From: Chlorobiota bacterium
Lineage (GTDB): Bacteria > Bacteroidota > Ignavibacteria > OLB7
Length of the DNA: 64,000 nucleotides
Reading direction: 5' to 3'
NCBI GenBank assembly: GCA_016788565.1
Contig: JAEUSP010000101.1
Span: 1-64,000, forward strand
The notes under the pieces: generated by a model
The model's input: only the letters and a program-made list of their open reading frames with translations
The model's database searches: none
Told to the model about the DNA's origin: nothing
Shown: positions 25,389 to 32,289 of the stretch, piece after piece
Position numbering within the stretch: the first letter of the stretch is position 1
Layout: each line of letters opens with the position of its first letter
Program-made: the position numbers and the translations under genes

Positions 25389-27041
25389 ATGATTATCACC
25401 AAAGCATATCGAACGGAAATTTATCCGACGGATGAGCAGGCGATAGCATTCCGCAAGACCTGTGCGGCGGTGCGGTTTGTCTATAACTGGGCGTTGTGCC
25501 GCAAGATAGAAGCCTATCGGGATGAGGAAGCGAACCCAGAGCTTGTAAAAGAACTTGGCGCGAAAGTCCGTGAACTAAAAAAGACGTTGAAGCTGATTAC
25601 TCCTGACGAGGATGGGGGATTTGTCCACAAGAAAACAGGCGAAGTTCTCACCACTGAAAGCGTTGAGGAACTACGTCAATCTTTGCAGGAAACCCAGCAG
25701 GCAATGCAAGGCTTGAAGCCAAAATATCTTGGGCAATCAGACTTGCAAGGTCAAGAACTTGCGGCACTGAAAGAGAAAGAGCCGTGGTTAAAAGAAGTTC
25801 CCGGCATGGCATTGTTAGCAGCATTGCAAAACAACGACAGGGCGTTTAAGCGATTTGGTGATATGGTGAAGAAGGAAGGTGCAAGACCGAGGGGAAAGCG
25901 ATTGACCCGTCAGCCTGGTTTTTTGTACCGTTGGTTTGGCGCAGAGATGGTAGAAAGCGGCCAGATAGAGTATCCCAACCTTGAATACTATCCACGATTT
26001 CAAACTACACGGGATGGGCTGGGGGGCTTTAAGTTTTTCAGTGCCATTCGCGTAAAGCGACGTGAGATAAGGGTTCGCGGAATTGAGGGATATATTAAAC
26101 TTGCCGAGGCGGATGCTATGCCGCTACCACCACAGGATGCAGCTTGGATTGATGGGAAGGGCAAGAACGCTGGGATGTGGAAACAGGATGGAAGTTTTGA
26201 GTATCTCTCGCAAACACGTGAAGATAAATCGGAAGGACGGTTGCCAATAGGTCAGCGCAGATTTGCAAGCGGTGCGATTACTGAAGATCGGGGGCGATGG
26301 TATGTCTCGCTTACGTTCACCGAAGCCGTTCCAGACCTTCCGCCCCCCGATGGAGTTGATGTCCTTGCCGTGCATCTTGGATTGCAACGGCTGGCCACGT
26401 TTAGTGATGGATCGCACGTTCCTCGCCCAGCCCACTATGAAGAGAATGAAAAACGGTTAGCAAGACTAAACCGCTCGTTAGCCCGTGGACGGGAGGAAGC
26501 AAAAAAGGTAGGGAGGCGTTGGAAGCAGTCGAACGATTATCGTGAACGCCGAAAAGAAAAAGGAGACTTAGAGGCCCATATTGCAAACCAGCGAAAAGCA
26601 TTTTCGCATGAACTCACGGCACGGATCACCTCTCAAAGACCGAAGATTCTTGTGCTACATGATTGGGGGATTCAGGGGATGATGCGAGATGATGGCAAGC
26701 GTGTTGTGAAGAAGAAAAAGAGCAATGGGGAAGAGGTCGAATACAGTTATCGCGTGAACTTAGCAAAGCCCATTTCCCATGCGGCATGGGGGATGCTGAA
26801 TAACCAAATCAAGTACAAAGCTCAATGGCAGGGGATAGAAGTGGTCATCGCACCATCGGAGTTCGCCGTCACGCAACGTTGTTCTGCTTGTGGCGAACTC
26901 AATCAAGAGATGGGAAAGCCGAACCCGCCCGTGATGTTCCAATGCCCGTGTGGGAATAAAATGCACAGGGATGATAATGCGGCGAAAAATCTATGGTGGT
27001 ATGGCCACCAATATCTTGCTCAGACGACACCGAATGAGTAA
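25389..27041 (+). CDS. Nuclease-dead TnpB/Cas12-like RNA-guided protein
   Basis: 550 residues. The N-terminus (TKAYRTEIYPTDEQAIAFRK and FVYNWAL) is the TnpB/OrfB helix-turn-helix region. Residues about 320-345 align with RuvC-I, but the catalytic Asp is His329 (VLAVHLGLQRLATFS). The bridge segment LEAHIANQRKAFSHELT is typical. RuvC-II reads ILVLHDWGIQGM with His424 in place of the catalytic Glu. RuvC-III HRDDNAAKN keeps Asp528. A zinc ribbon has CSAC (498/501) and CPC (519/521, one residue shorter than usual). The protein should bind guide RNA and DNA without cutting, as in Cas12m, Cas12k or TldR repressors. It is longer than ordinary TnpB because of an insertion at about 45-170. A structured RNA and CRISPR array follow at once. 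No TnpA, cas1 or cas2 is nearby. The family call is firm; function and residue assignment by eye are inference. Confidence 0.85.
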   Translation: MIITKAYRTEIYPTDEQAIAFRKTCAAVRFVYNWALCRKIEAYRDEEANPELVKELGAKVRELKKTLKLITPDEDGGFVHKKTGEVLTTESVEELRQSLQETQQAMQGLKPKYLGQSDLQGQELAALKEKEPWLKEVPGMALLAALQNNDRAFKRFGDMVKKEGARPRGKRLTRQPGFLYRWFGAEMVESGQIEYPNLEYYPRFQTTRDGLGGFKFFSAIRVKRREIRVRGIEGYIKLAEADAMPLPPQDAAWIDGKGKNAGMWKQDGSFEYLSQTREDKSEGRLPIGQRRFASGAITEDRGRWYVSLTFTEAVPDLPPPDGVDVLAVHLGLQRLATFSDGSHVPRPAHYEENEKRLARLNRSLARGREEAKKVGRRWKQSNDYRERRKEKGDLEAHIANQRKAFSHELTARITSQRPKILVLHDWGIQGMMRDDGKRVVKKKKSNGEEVEYSYRVNLAKPISHAAWGMLNNQIKYKAQWQGIEVVIAPSEFAVTQRCSACGELNQEMGKPNPPVMFQCPCGNKMHRDDNAAKNLWWYGHQYLAQTTPNE

Positions 27042-27322
27042 GTTGGAAAGTATGAGTACCGGTCACAGCCAATAGGGTTCCCCTTGATGGCATAATCAGC
27101 CGGAATCTCGCTCTGCGTAAGCGGAGCAAAAGCCCCCCGGAGAGGCTAAGGTTCATGTCCAGAAATGGTGCAGGTGGGCCTCGATGAAGGGAGTCGGTGT
27201 TATGGGCAACCATAACAGGACTTAGGGAACTCTGTACTCTCAGAACGTTACGATGGGTTCGTACCGGCCAGAATCGCTCTTTGAAATGGACGGAATATGG
27301 CGATTGTAGAGCGATTTTAAGT
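27042..27322 (+). ncRNA. omegaRNA/tracrRNA-like scaffold
   Basis: The segment between the TnpB-like stop codon and repeat 1 is non-coding and highly foldable. Stems include GCTCTGC/GCGGAGC (27110-27128), AGCC/GGCT (27131-27147), GTTATG/CATAAC (about 27199-27215) and a 9-bp stem AATCGCTCT/AGAGCGATT (27272-27280 with 27308-27316) ending 6 bases before the array. It aligns with 38921-39186 beside the TnpB relic: GGAGAGGCTAAGG with GGGGAGGCAAAGG, AATGGTGCAGGTG with AATGGTGGCACAGGTG, GTTATGGGCAACCATAACAG with GTTATTGACAACAATAGCAG, and CGGCCAG in both. The 3' position relative to a TnpB gene is that of omegaRNA. Expression and processing are predicted, not shown. Confidence 0.7.
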
Positions 27323-27949
27323 CTTCGTTCTGCGGGTGCGGGGATGATGGGTTGATAGGCAGCCGAGGCGCACTCTAAATTGTCTTCGTTCTGCGGGTGC
27401 GGGGATGATGGCGTACTCATCGGCAACGGCGGAGCGACGTTTACCTTCGTTCTGCGGGTGCGGGGATGATGGCAGACAGGCAGCTACAGACTACCAACGG
27501 CGGCGCTTCGTTCTGCGGGTGCGGGGATGATGGTGTTTCTGGCGATAGCGGAGGAGCTTCGGGGCTCTTCGTTCTGCGGGTGCGGGGATGATGGCATTGA
27601 TAACGGAAAACGAGTTGCGCCAAGTTACTTCGTTCTGCGGGTGCGGGGATGATGGTGGTATGACCCTTGGCGGACACCATGCTGCCACCTTCGTTCTGCG
27701 GGGATGATGGCTACATCTACGTCGTCAATCGCCGCACCTTTGCCTTCGTTCTGCGGGTGCAGGGGATGATGGTCTCCTAAAAGTGAAGTGTGATCTGTTT
27801 TACTGCTTCGTTCTGCGGGTGCGGGGATGATGGCTACATCTACGTCGTCAATCGCCGCGCCTTTGCCTTCGTTCTGCGGGTGCGGGGATGATGGTGCAAG
27901 TTTCTCCTACTGAACCTCTCTTGTCTCCTTCGTTCTACGGGGATGATGG
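27323..27949 (+). CRISPR. CRISPR array, 11 repeats and 10 spacers
   Basis: Repeats start at 27323, 27384, 27445, 27506, 27567, 27628, 27689, 27744, 27806, 27867 and 27928. The standard repeat is 28 bases, beginning CTTCGTTCTGC and ending GCGGGGATGATGG. All ten spacers are exactly 33 bases. Repeats 7 and 11 have lost 6 bases (GGTGCG) and repeat 8 gained one A. Spacers 7 (27711-27743) and 9 (27834-27866) differ at one base. The hairpin TTCTGC-GGGT-GCGGGG needs three G-U pairs and therefore forms only in plus-strand RNA, giving the direction of transcription. The 61-base period resembles type I-E, yet no type I genes are present. I saw no spacer match within the window by eye. Confidence 0.92.
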
Positions 27950-28080
27950 GGTGGTCTATCCGAATAGAAATTCGGTCTGATTGTGCTGGGAAGCCTGGCC
28001 CTTCTACCTCTGCAATGCGAACGTCCATACATACTCCTGCACTATTGTAGCCCTCCCTGATCGCCAAGAATGAATCATTT

Positions 28081-28371
28081 ATGGTTGAAGTCGTATCCAC
28101 AATTACTCTCTATACAGCGAAGCAAGTTCTTCTCGAAGCGGGTTTCGATTGGGATGATCCCAAGCGGCAGCAAGTAGGGTTATCCACCTTACGACGTGGA
28201 AGAATTGGCGACCCTTATACAGGGACGGCCCCTTGGCTTGAAAAGGGGAAGCATTGGACACTGATTGGGGATCAAACACTTTATACGGAGGAAGGGAAAA
28301 CCGTCATCCTCCAACGGCTAAAAAAGATGCGGCGGCGAAAGAAGCCGGATGCTGATACCCAGGAAGATTAG
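28081..28371 (+). CDS. Small basic phage protein, excisionase/HTH-like
   Basis: 96 residues. YTAKQVLLEAGFDWDDPKRQ then VGLSTLRRGRIGDPYTG and a final basic helix (ILQRLKKMRRRKKP) suggest a small winged-helix or excisionase-like DNA-binding protein, but the match is weak. It lies 131 bases after the last CRISPR repeat in the same direction and is closed by a strong terminator at 28529. A regulator linked to the array is possible, not shown. Confidence 0.55.
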   Translation: MVEVVSTITLYTAKQVLLEAGFDWDDPKRQQVGLSTLRRGRIGDPYTGTAPWLEKGKHWTLIGDQTLYTEEGKTVILQRLKKMRRRKKPDADTQED

Positions 28372-28550
28372 GCGCACAAGTATGGCGAGAGGGGAAGATA
28401 GACAGCCAGTGCCACTGCTGCCCCCGCAATCCATACCAAAGGATCATTGCACTTTTCATCGCTGAAAGGTCGATCAACATCATCAAGGTGACACTTCACA
28501 CCGATGAACGGCAATGGTACTTTAACGAAAGATGCTGAGAATATCAGCAT
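28368..28550 (-). CDS. Possible small membrane protein
   Basis: 60 residues read leftward, ending with a plausible membrane helix (PLVWIAGAAVALAVYLPLSP). Its start lies inside the terminator stem of the opposite strand and no good ribosome-binding site is seen, so it may be spurious. Confidence 0.25.
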   Translation of the reverse strand: MLIFSASFVKVPLPFIGVKCHLDDVDRPFSDEKCNDPLVWIAGAAVALAVYLPLSPYLCA

Positions 28551-28560
28551 CTTTTTTTTT
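28529..28560 (+). terminator. Strong rho-independent terminator
   Basis: AGATGCTGA pairs with TCAGCATCT around a five-base loop (28530-28552) and is followed by an unbroken run of T to 28560. It would end transcripts coming through the CRISPR array and the 96-residue gene. Confidence 0.85.
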
Positions 28561-28666
28561 GCCCTTTCCGGCCACTTTTGGAAGTGAGGGAAATCCTACC
28601 TATTTTTTGCAAGGTGTTCGCTTGCTCACCATCGTTGAACACCCTCCCCGATCTACGGGAGAGAGC

Positions 28667-28701
28667 AAAAAAAAGTCGCCCTGACCGAACGTCAGGACGA
28701 C
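28667..28701 (-). terminator. Rho-independent terminator, leftward
   Basis: Read on the minus strand, GTCGTCCTGAC-GTTCG-GTCAGGGCGAC is followed by eight T. It points to a leftward transcript arriving from about 28760-29000, most likely the small gene at 28958-28761. Confidence 0.75.
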
Positions 28702-28760
28702 CACGTATAACAACCAAGCTCGGCAGAGCTATACTCATGGAGCATGGAAGTGTTGCCCGC

Positions 28761-28958
28761 TTACTCAAGGCGTAGCAACGTCGCAAGATACTGCAACACG
28801 CATAGTCCCACAAGCATTGCACGGTTGTCTGCACTGTGATACCGACAGGCAGTCACTCGTGGAATTGAACGTTCAGTTCTGGGGAGTGATCCACTCTCAC
28901 ACTCTGCACTGAATCGGGGATTGGTCTCCATATCCGAGAGGGGGATCGTGTGTCGCAT
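28761..28958 (-). CDS. Possible small phage protein
   Basis: 65 residues leftward, basic at first (SLPRTERSIPRVTACRYHSA) and hydrophobic at the end (AMLVGLCVLQYLATLLRL). The main support is the good minus-strand terminator 60 bases past its stop. No clear ribosome-binding site; family unknown. Confidence 0.35.
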   Translation of the reverse strand: MRHTIPLSDMETNPRFSAECESGSLPRTERSIPRVTACRYHSADNRAMLVGLCVLQYLATLLRLE

Positions 28959-29001
28959 ACCACCGCTACTTCTAAGGCTCCTACCAGTTCGTATCGCTAT
29001 C

Positions 29002-29032
29002 GCATTATATAACTGTTTCGGTTATATAATGC
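29002..29032. promoter_or_regulatory. Perfect 12-bp palindromic operator-like site
   Basis: GCATTATATAAC (29002-29013), seven bases, then GTTATATAATGC (29021-29032). It lies between the leftward 65-residue ORF and the rightward 64-residue gene, where a dimeric regulator could control both directions. Confidence 0.6.
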
Positions 29033-29074
29033 TCCCAATCCTCTTGCTCAAATCGCACACCAAACAGGAGTCCC

Positions 29075-29269
29075 ATGACTGCAATCCCTGATCTGCAACG
29101 TGCCGCTGACCTACTCTCCGAAGTTTTTTGCTTACTGCATTCCAACGCAATTCAGCCATTACAGCCCCGAAACGCTGAATCTGACGACTGTATATGCACT
29201 GAAATGCCTGTCAAGTGTGACGGATGTAACAAGATGGACACAAGTCCGATTTCACTAACCACAATATAA
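29075..29269 (+). CDS. Small Cys-containing phage protein
   Basis: 64 residues with a good ribosome-binding site (CAGGAG, 7 bases before ATG). CICTEMPVKCDGC gives four Cys in a CxC...CxxC arrangement that might bind a metal. Its last codons overlap the conserved promoter module of the next gene, so the coding call is uncertain. Confidence 0.4.
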   Translation: MTAIPDLQRAADLLSEVFCLLHSNAIQPLQPRNAESDDCICTEMPVKCDGCNKMDTSPISLTTI

Positions 29270-29287
29270 GTGATTTAGTTATATTTG
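29230..29287 (+). promoter_or_regulatory. Conserved phage promoter module, copy 3
   Basis: The 33-base element (29230-29262; GGACACAAGTCCGATTTCAC within it) is followed by exactly 17 bases and TATATTTG (29280-29287). The spacer carries an inverted repeat AATATAA/TTATATT. It reads rightward into the gene at 29364, the opposite orientation to the two copies near 7.7 and 8.1 kb. Confidence 0.75.
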
Positions 29288-29363
29288 TAGCGTTGATTGC
29301 GAGTGCGATTAACACGTATAACAACCACTCAAAACTGGCTTAACAGCCAAGGAGCAACAAGCA

Positions 29364-29990
29364 ATGTTTAACGGACAAATGACCAGCACCCAGCGCGCAA
29401 ACGCAGAAGTGTACGCCCTGCAAATCGTTGAGGGATTGAAAGCGAATGGCGTTGAGGTGACAGGTGCAAACTTCAATTGGATGGTCAATGATTTGCCGTT
29501 GCCGCTGACCTTTAAGGCACACAATAACCAACAGCGTTATGAAGCCCTGAACGGCGGGAAGGTAGTAGCAACGGTTCGCGAGTTCACGACGAACAAAGCT
29601 GAATCATTCAAGGAGACGAAATCGGGGTTAGAGATTGAAGCAATCGTCGCTGAAATCGTTCGCGTGATTGAGCAGGATGGGCCAGTGTTGCAGTTGCGCC
29701 AGCAGCAGTTGGAATTGATGGAGCAGGCAGCGGGAAAGGTGCAAGCAGCACAACAGATTCTTCAGTCAGTCCACGAGGGAGCGTATGTCGTTGGCTCAAT
29801 CGCAAAGACCGATAACGGCAAAGTCCCGGTCGTCAAAGTTCAAGTCATGGGGTTGCCAGCACAAGGGGTTGAAGTGTTTGCCACGGCACTGGCTCAACTG
29901 ATTACGAAGTACAAGGAGAACGCTTGGGCAAGCGATGCAAAGTTGCGCGAGGTGTTGGGGTTAGCAAAGCAAGCGAAGAAGGAGGGATGA
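29364..29990 (+). CDS. Hypothetical phage protein
   Basis: 208 residues with CAAGGAG upstream. The N-terminal part is alpha/beta (AEVYALQIVEGLKANGVEVT), followed by long Gln/Glu-rich helices (QDGPVLQLRQQQLELMEQAA) and a Lys-rich C-terminus. Not recognised. It is driven by copy 3 of the conserved promoter module and precedes a DUF932 gene, a context usual for early phage or plasmid genes. Confidence 0.65.
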   Translation: MFNGQMTSTQRANAEVYALQIVEGLKANGVEVTGANFNWMVNDLPLPLTFKAHNNQQRYEALNGGKVVATVREFTTNKAESFKETKSGLEIEAIVAEIVRVIEQDGPVLQLRQQQLELMEQAAGKVQAAQQILQSVHEGAYVVGSIAKTDNGKVPVVKVQVMGLPAQGVEVFATALAQLITKYKENAWASDAKLREVLGLAKQAKKEG

Positions 29991-30005
29991 TCTGAGTAAG
30001 GGAAA

Positions 30006-30027
30006 GGGGAGGGCGCAAGCCCTCCCC
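30006..30027 (+). terminator. GC-rich GCAA-loop hairpin
   Basis: GGGGAGGGC-GCAA-GCCCTCCCC, a perfect 9-bp stem with a GNRA loop, 15 bases after the stop codon at 29990. No T-run follows. It may be a terminator or an mRNA 3'-end protector. Confidence 0.5.
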
Positions 30028-30092
30028 CAATTCCCCCACATGAAGCGATAAAGCACAATCACGTATCAACAACCACTTACTCAGGATCAATC

Positions 30093-31145
30093 ATGTATCA
30101 AGGCAAAGTATCTATCCAAGACCTCGCAATCGAAGTTCAGCGTCAGCATGAGCAGCGTTTAGACCTAAAGGCGGGGACAAAGCAAATGACCATGAGAGAT
30201 GGGAACACTCTTGTGATCGGCAATCACCCCGACCACGTTTTCGGGATCAATGATGTTGCGCACCGGCAGATCAGTCAGCACTATCATATTCCGGCGGAGT
30301 TCTACGACCGACTGAAGATTGGAACTCCACAACTCCTTGACGGGTTAGTCAACGGTCTGGGGGGGATTGAGGAGTCGCGTCGGTTGGTGAGAACGTTAGA
30401 TGGCCGTGTCCGAGCGTTTCTGTCGGATCGCTATCGCGTCATAGATAACCACGACGTATTGGAGGGCGTGTTGCCAGCATTGATAGAGTTAGGGGATGAA
30501 TGGGAGATCAATTCATGCGAGGTGACGGAGCGCAAGTTGTACCTAAAGATCACGTTCCCTTCATTACAGCGCGAAGTGAAGTTGGATGATGTAGTTCAGT
30601 TCGGCCTTATCATCTCGAACTCTGAAGTAGGCATGGGGAGCGTTCATGTCGCGCCGTTCTGCTTGCGATTAGCTTGCACGAACGGGATGACGATCAACCA
30701 GCTTGCCAAACGGCGCAACCACATTGGGCGCAAGACCCAAGAGAGTGTAGAGGACACAACCTACTATTCGGATGATACGCTCAAGGCTGATGACGCTGCA
30801 TTCATCCTCAAACTTCGGGATTCTATTCGTGGGTTGTTGCAGGAATCCGTCATTGCGGCACAAGTAGAGAGGTTTCAGCTTGCGGCTGCCGAGGAAGTTG
30901 AAGCCCCACCGATGCAGGCTGTTGAGGTGCTGTCAAAGGTGTCTCGGCTAAGTATGGGCGAAGAGCGGTCGGTCTTGAATCACTTGGTTCGAGGTGGAGA
31001 TTTATCAGTCTGGGGATATGCCAACGCCGTCACGCGGACGGCGCAAGATGCTGGGACGTATGACCGTGCAAGTGAGTTGGAGGAGTTAGGCGGCCAAGTT
31101 GTAAATTGGTCAGCAAAACACTTCAATCCAAGGAGCGGCGGCTGA
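30093..31145 (+). CDS. DUF932 phage/plasmid-like protein
   Basis: 350 residues. The central segment RVRAFLSDRYRVIDNHDVLE followed by PALIEL and the later CLRLACTNGMTI are the characteristic motifs of the DUF932 (phage/plasmid-like TIGR03299) family. Length fits the family. These proteins are common in large phages and plasmids, but their biochemical role is not established. There is a 27-residue basic/helical N-terminal extension before the conserved core. A strong hairpin follows the stop codon. Confidence 0.85.
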   Translation: MYQGKVSIQDLAIEVQRQHEQRLDLKAGTKQMTMRDGNTLVIGNHPDHVFGINDVAHRQISQHYHIPAEFYDRLKIGTPQLLDGLVNGLGGIEESRRLVRTLDGRVRAFLSDRYRVIDNHDVLEGVLPALIELGDEWEINSCEVTERKLYLKITFPSLQREVKLDDVVQFGLIISNSEVGMGSVHVAPFCLRLACTNGMTINQLAKRRNHIGRKTQESVEDTTYYSDDTLKADDAAFILKLRDSIRGLLQESVIAAQVERFQLAAAEEVEAPPMQAVEVLSKVSRLSMGEERSVLNHLVRGGDLSVWGYANAVTRTAQDAGTYDRASELEELGGQVVNWSAKHFNPRSGG

Positions 31146-31163
31146 CGAATTCATCAACGGATT

Positions 31164-31188
31164 CGGGGGCGGAGTTCGCTCCGCCCCG
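31164..31188 (+). terminator. UUCG-loop hairpin
   Basis: GGGGCGGAG-TTCG-CTCCGCCCC, a 9-bp stem with the extra-stable UUCG loop, lies between the DUF932 stop and the next ATG at 31194. It leaves no space for a ribosome-binding site, so it either ends the upstream transcript or limits translation of the HTH gene. Confidence 0.6.
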
Positions 31189-31193
31189 ATATT

Positions 31194-31496
31194 ATGCCAG
31201 ATCAAACAACGATAGCCGCGAAAGAGTTAAACAGCCAGCAGACACCTACTCAGGATGAAATTTCTGAAGAGTTAATGTTGGAGTTCGTCAATGACGCATT
31301 TCGTGCAAGCGGACTAACACAAAAAGAGGTAGCCAGTGCATTAGGGATAACACAACCTGCCGTGCATTTGGCACTACGCGGCGTTGCTGGGCAGCGTGCT
31401 ACTATGGTTCGGATATTTAACACTTGGCATCCAACATTACAGGTGGAGCAAGAACCAATTATTCGATACCGAATTAAGCGTCGAGAAGCTAAGTAG
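31194..31496 (+). CDS. HTH (Cro/C1-type) transcriptional regulator
   Basis: 100 residues from ATG 31194, or 73 from ATG 31275. The helix-turn-helix ASGLTQKEVASALGITQPAV is clear and of the XRE/Cro-C1 type. The C-terminal about 30 residues are basic. The upstream start has a strong hairpin where the ribosome-binding site should be, which favours the second ATG or an unusual initiation. Possible repressor of one of the palindromic operators; this is inference. Confidence 0.75.
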   Translation: MPDQTTIAAKELNSQQTPTQDEISEELMLEFVNDAFRASGLTQKEVASALGITQPAVHLALRGVAGQRATMVRIFNTWHPTLQVEQEPIIRYRIKRREAK

Positions 31497-31559
31497 AAGA
31501 GATTCTATTTGGTGGGGTCAATACCAAAACTCGCAACGATTGACAATCAGGGAATATCT

Positions 31560-31612
31560 GGAGCAACGTCGAAGACCATAGCCTATGGCTAAGTATTCAC
31601 TACGGTTGCTCC
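31560..31612 (+). terminator. Branched hairpin after the HTH gene
   Basis: GGAGCAAC (31560-31567) pairs with GTTGCTCC (31605-31612) and encloses an AGCC-TAT-GGCT stem. A pyrimidine-rich stretch follows. Probable terminator of the HTH transcript. Confidence 0.45.
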
Positions 31613-31673
31613 TATTTCCTTCGTTCCTCCTCCAACTGTTCGGGGTCATTACAACCTACAAACAATGCACACC

Positions 31674-31853
31674 ATGAAAATCAGAGGAACTTGGATACAC
31701 GACGATATAGGCCCAATACTTATCACGGCTGGATTATTTATTGTCGTCATTACGGCATTCATAATAATTCGCTATTGTGGCCCAATCATTATCACCGTTT
31801 CGATTGATGCTGGCAATTACTTCGGGAGCATCTTAGCATCATCAAACCCATAG
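31674..31853 (+). CDS. Small membrane protein
   Basis: 59 residues from ATG 31674 (an in-frame ATG also exists at 31665). A long hydrophobic segment GPILITAGLFIVVITAFIII and a second weaker one (GPIIITVSIDAGNYFGSILA) suggest one or two membrane spans. It stands alone between hairpins. Function unknown. Confidence 0.45.
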   Translation: MKIRGTWIHDDIGPILITAGLFIVVITAFIIIRYCGPIIITVSIDAGNYFGSILASSNP

Positions 31854-31867
31854 TGAAGGCTGCAAAT

Positions 31868-31904
31868 GTTCCAAGTTTTACCGCTCTCTTTTTTTACTTG
31901 GAAC
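31868..31904. terminator. Hairpin between small genes
   Basis: GTTCCAAGT pairs with ACTTGGAAC around a 19-base loop that ends in a T-run. It could end the small membrane-protein transcript, although the T-run is inside the loop rather than after the stem. Confidence 0.35.
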
Positions 31905-31974
31905 TTTACTAAAAAAAGGATAAGTTTACACATCCTAAAAACAGCAACCGTAAACACTAACCGAAGGTCTTATC

Positions 31975-32289
31975 ATGGCACAATACTCTTGCGACGACAT
32001 TGAAAAACCCCTTGACCCGATTACTGATAATCATCCTATCCGTGGGTTCTTAGATAGCGGGTTCTTATACCCTAAATCAGTGAAGGTAATTACTGAAACC
32101 ACTTTGGTGTTAGTCTGGCGAAATACTTACGGGTTCGCCCGGTTGGACGAATTAACCGAGAATGTTCGTGCGGTGCTAAAAAACTGGAAGGTGGTATCAA
32201 CAGAAAATGCGGTAGGGTCAAGAGGGTTAGAAATTCATATCACCATCGAGCAGGTGTCGGGAGAAAAATTGATTGAAAAACGGAAGTAA
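31975..32289 (+). CDS. Hypothetical phage protein
   Basis: 104 residues, not recognised. It has an alpha/beta pattern (SVKVITETTLVLVWRNTYGF; LENVRAVLKNWKVV-like helix) and a basic C-terminus. It is a single gene between two intergenic gaps. The 148 bases that follow contain G/C-rich runs but no clear gene. Function unknown. Confidence 0.55.
   Translation: MAQYSCDDIEKPLDPITDNHPIRGFLDSGFLYPKSVKVITETTLVLVWRNTYGFARLDELTENVRAVLKNWKVVSTENAVGSRGLEIHITIEQVSGEKLIEKRK

Noticed and set aside
25084-25392. ORF of 102 codons covering the gap before the TnpB-like gene
   Set aside because: It overlaps the end of the preceding gene and runs straight through the three hairpin units; composition is not protein-like.
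27323-27949. Simple assignment as a host type I-E CRISPR locus
   Set aside because: No Cascade, cas1, cas2 or cas3 in the window; the array is embedded in phage genes and abuts a TnpB-like gene and its scaffold. Kept as the main alternative, not as the call.
27323-27949. Spacers targeting sequences elsewhere in this window (self-targeting)
   Set aside because: I compared the ten 33-base spacers by eye and saw no long match; a computational search could still find partial ones.
28578-28775. 65-codon rightward ORF
   Set aside because: It spans a leftward terminator and has no ribosome-binding site.
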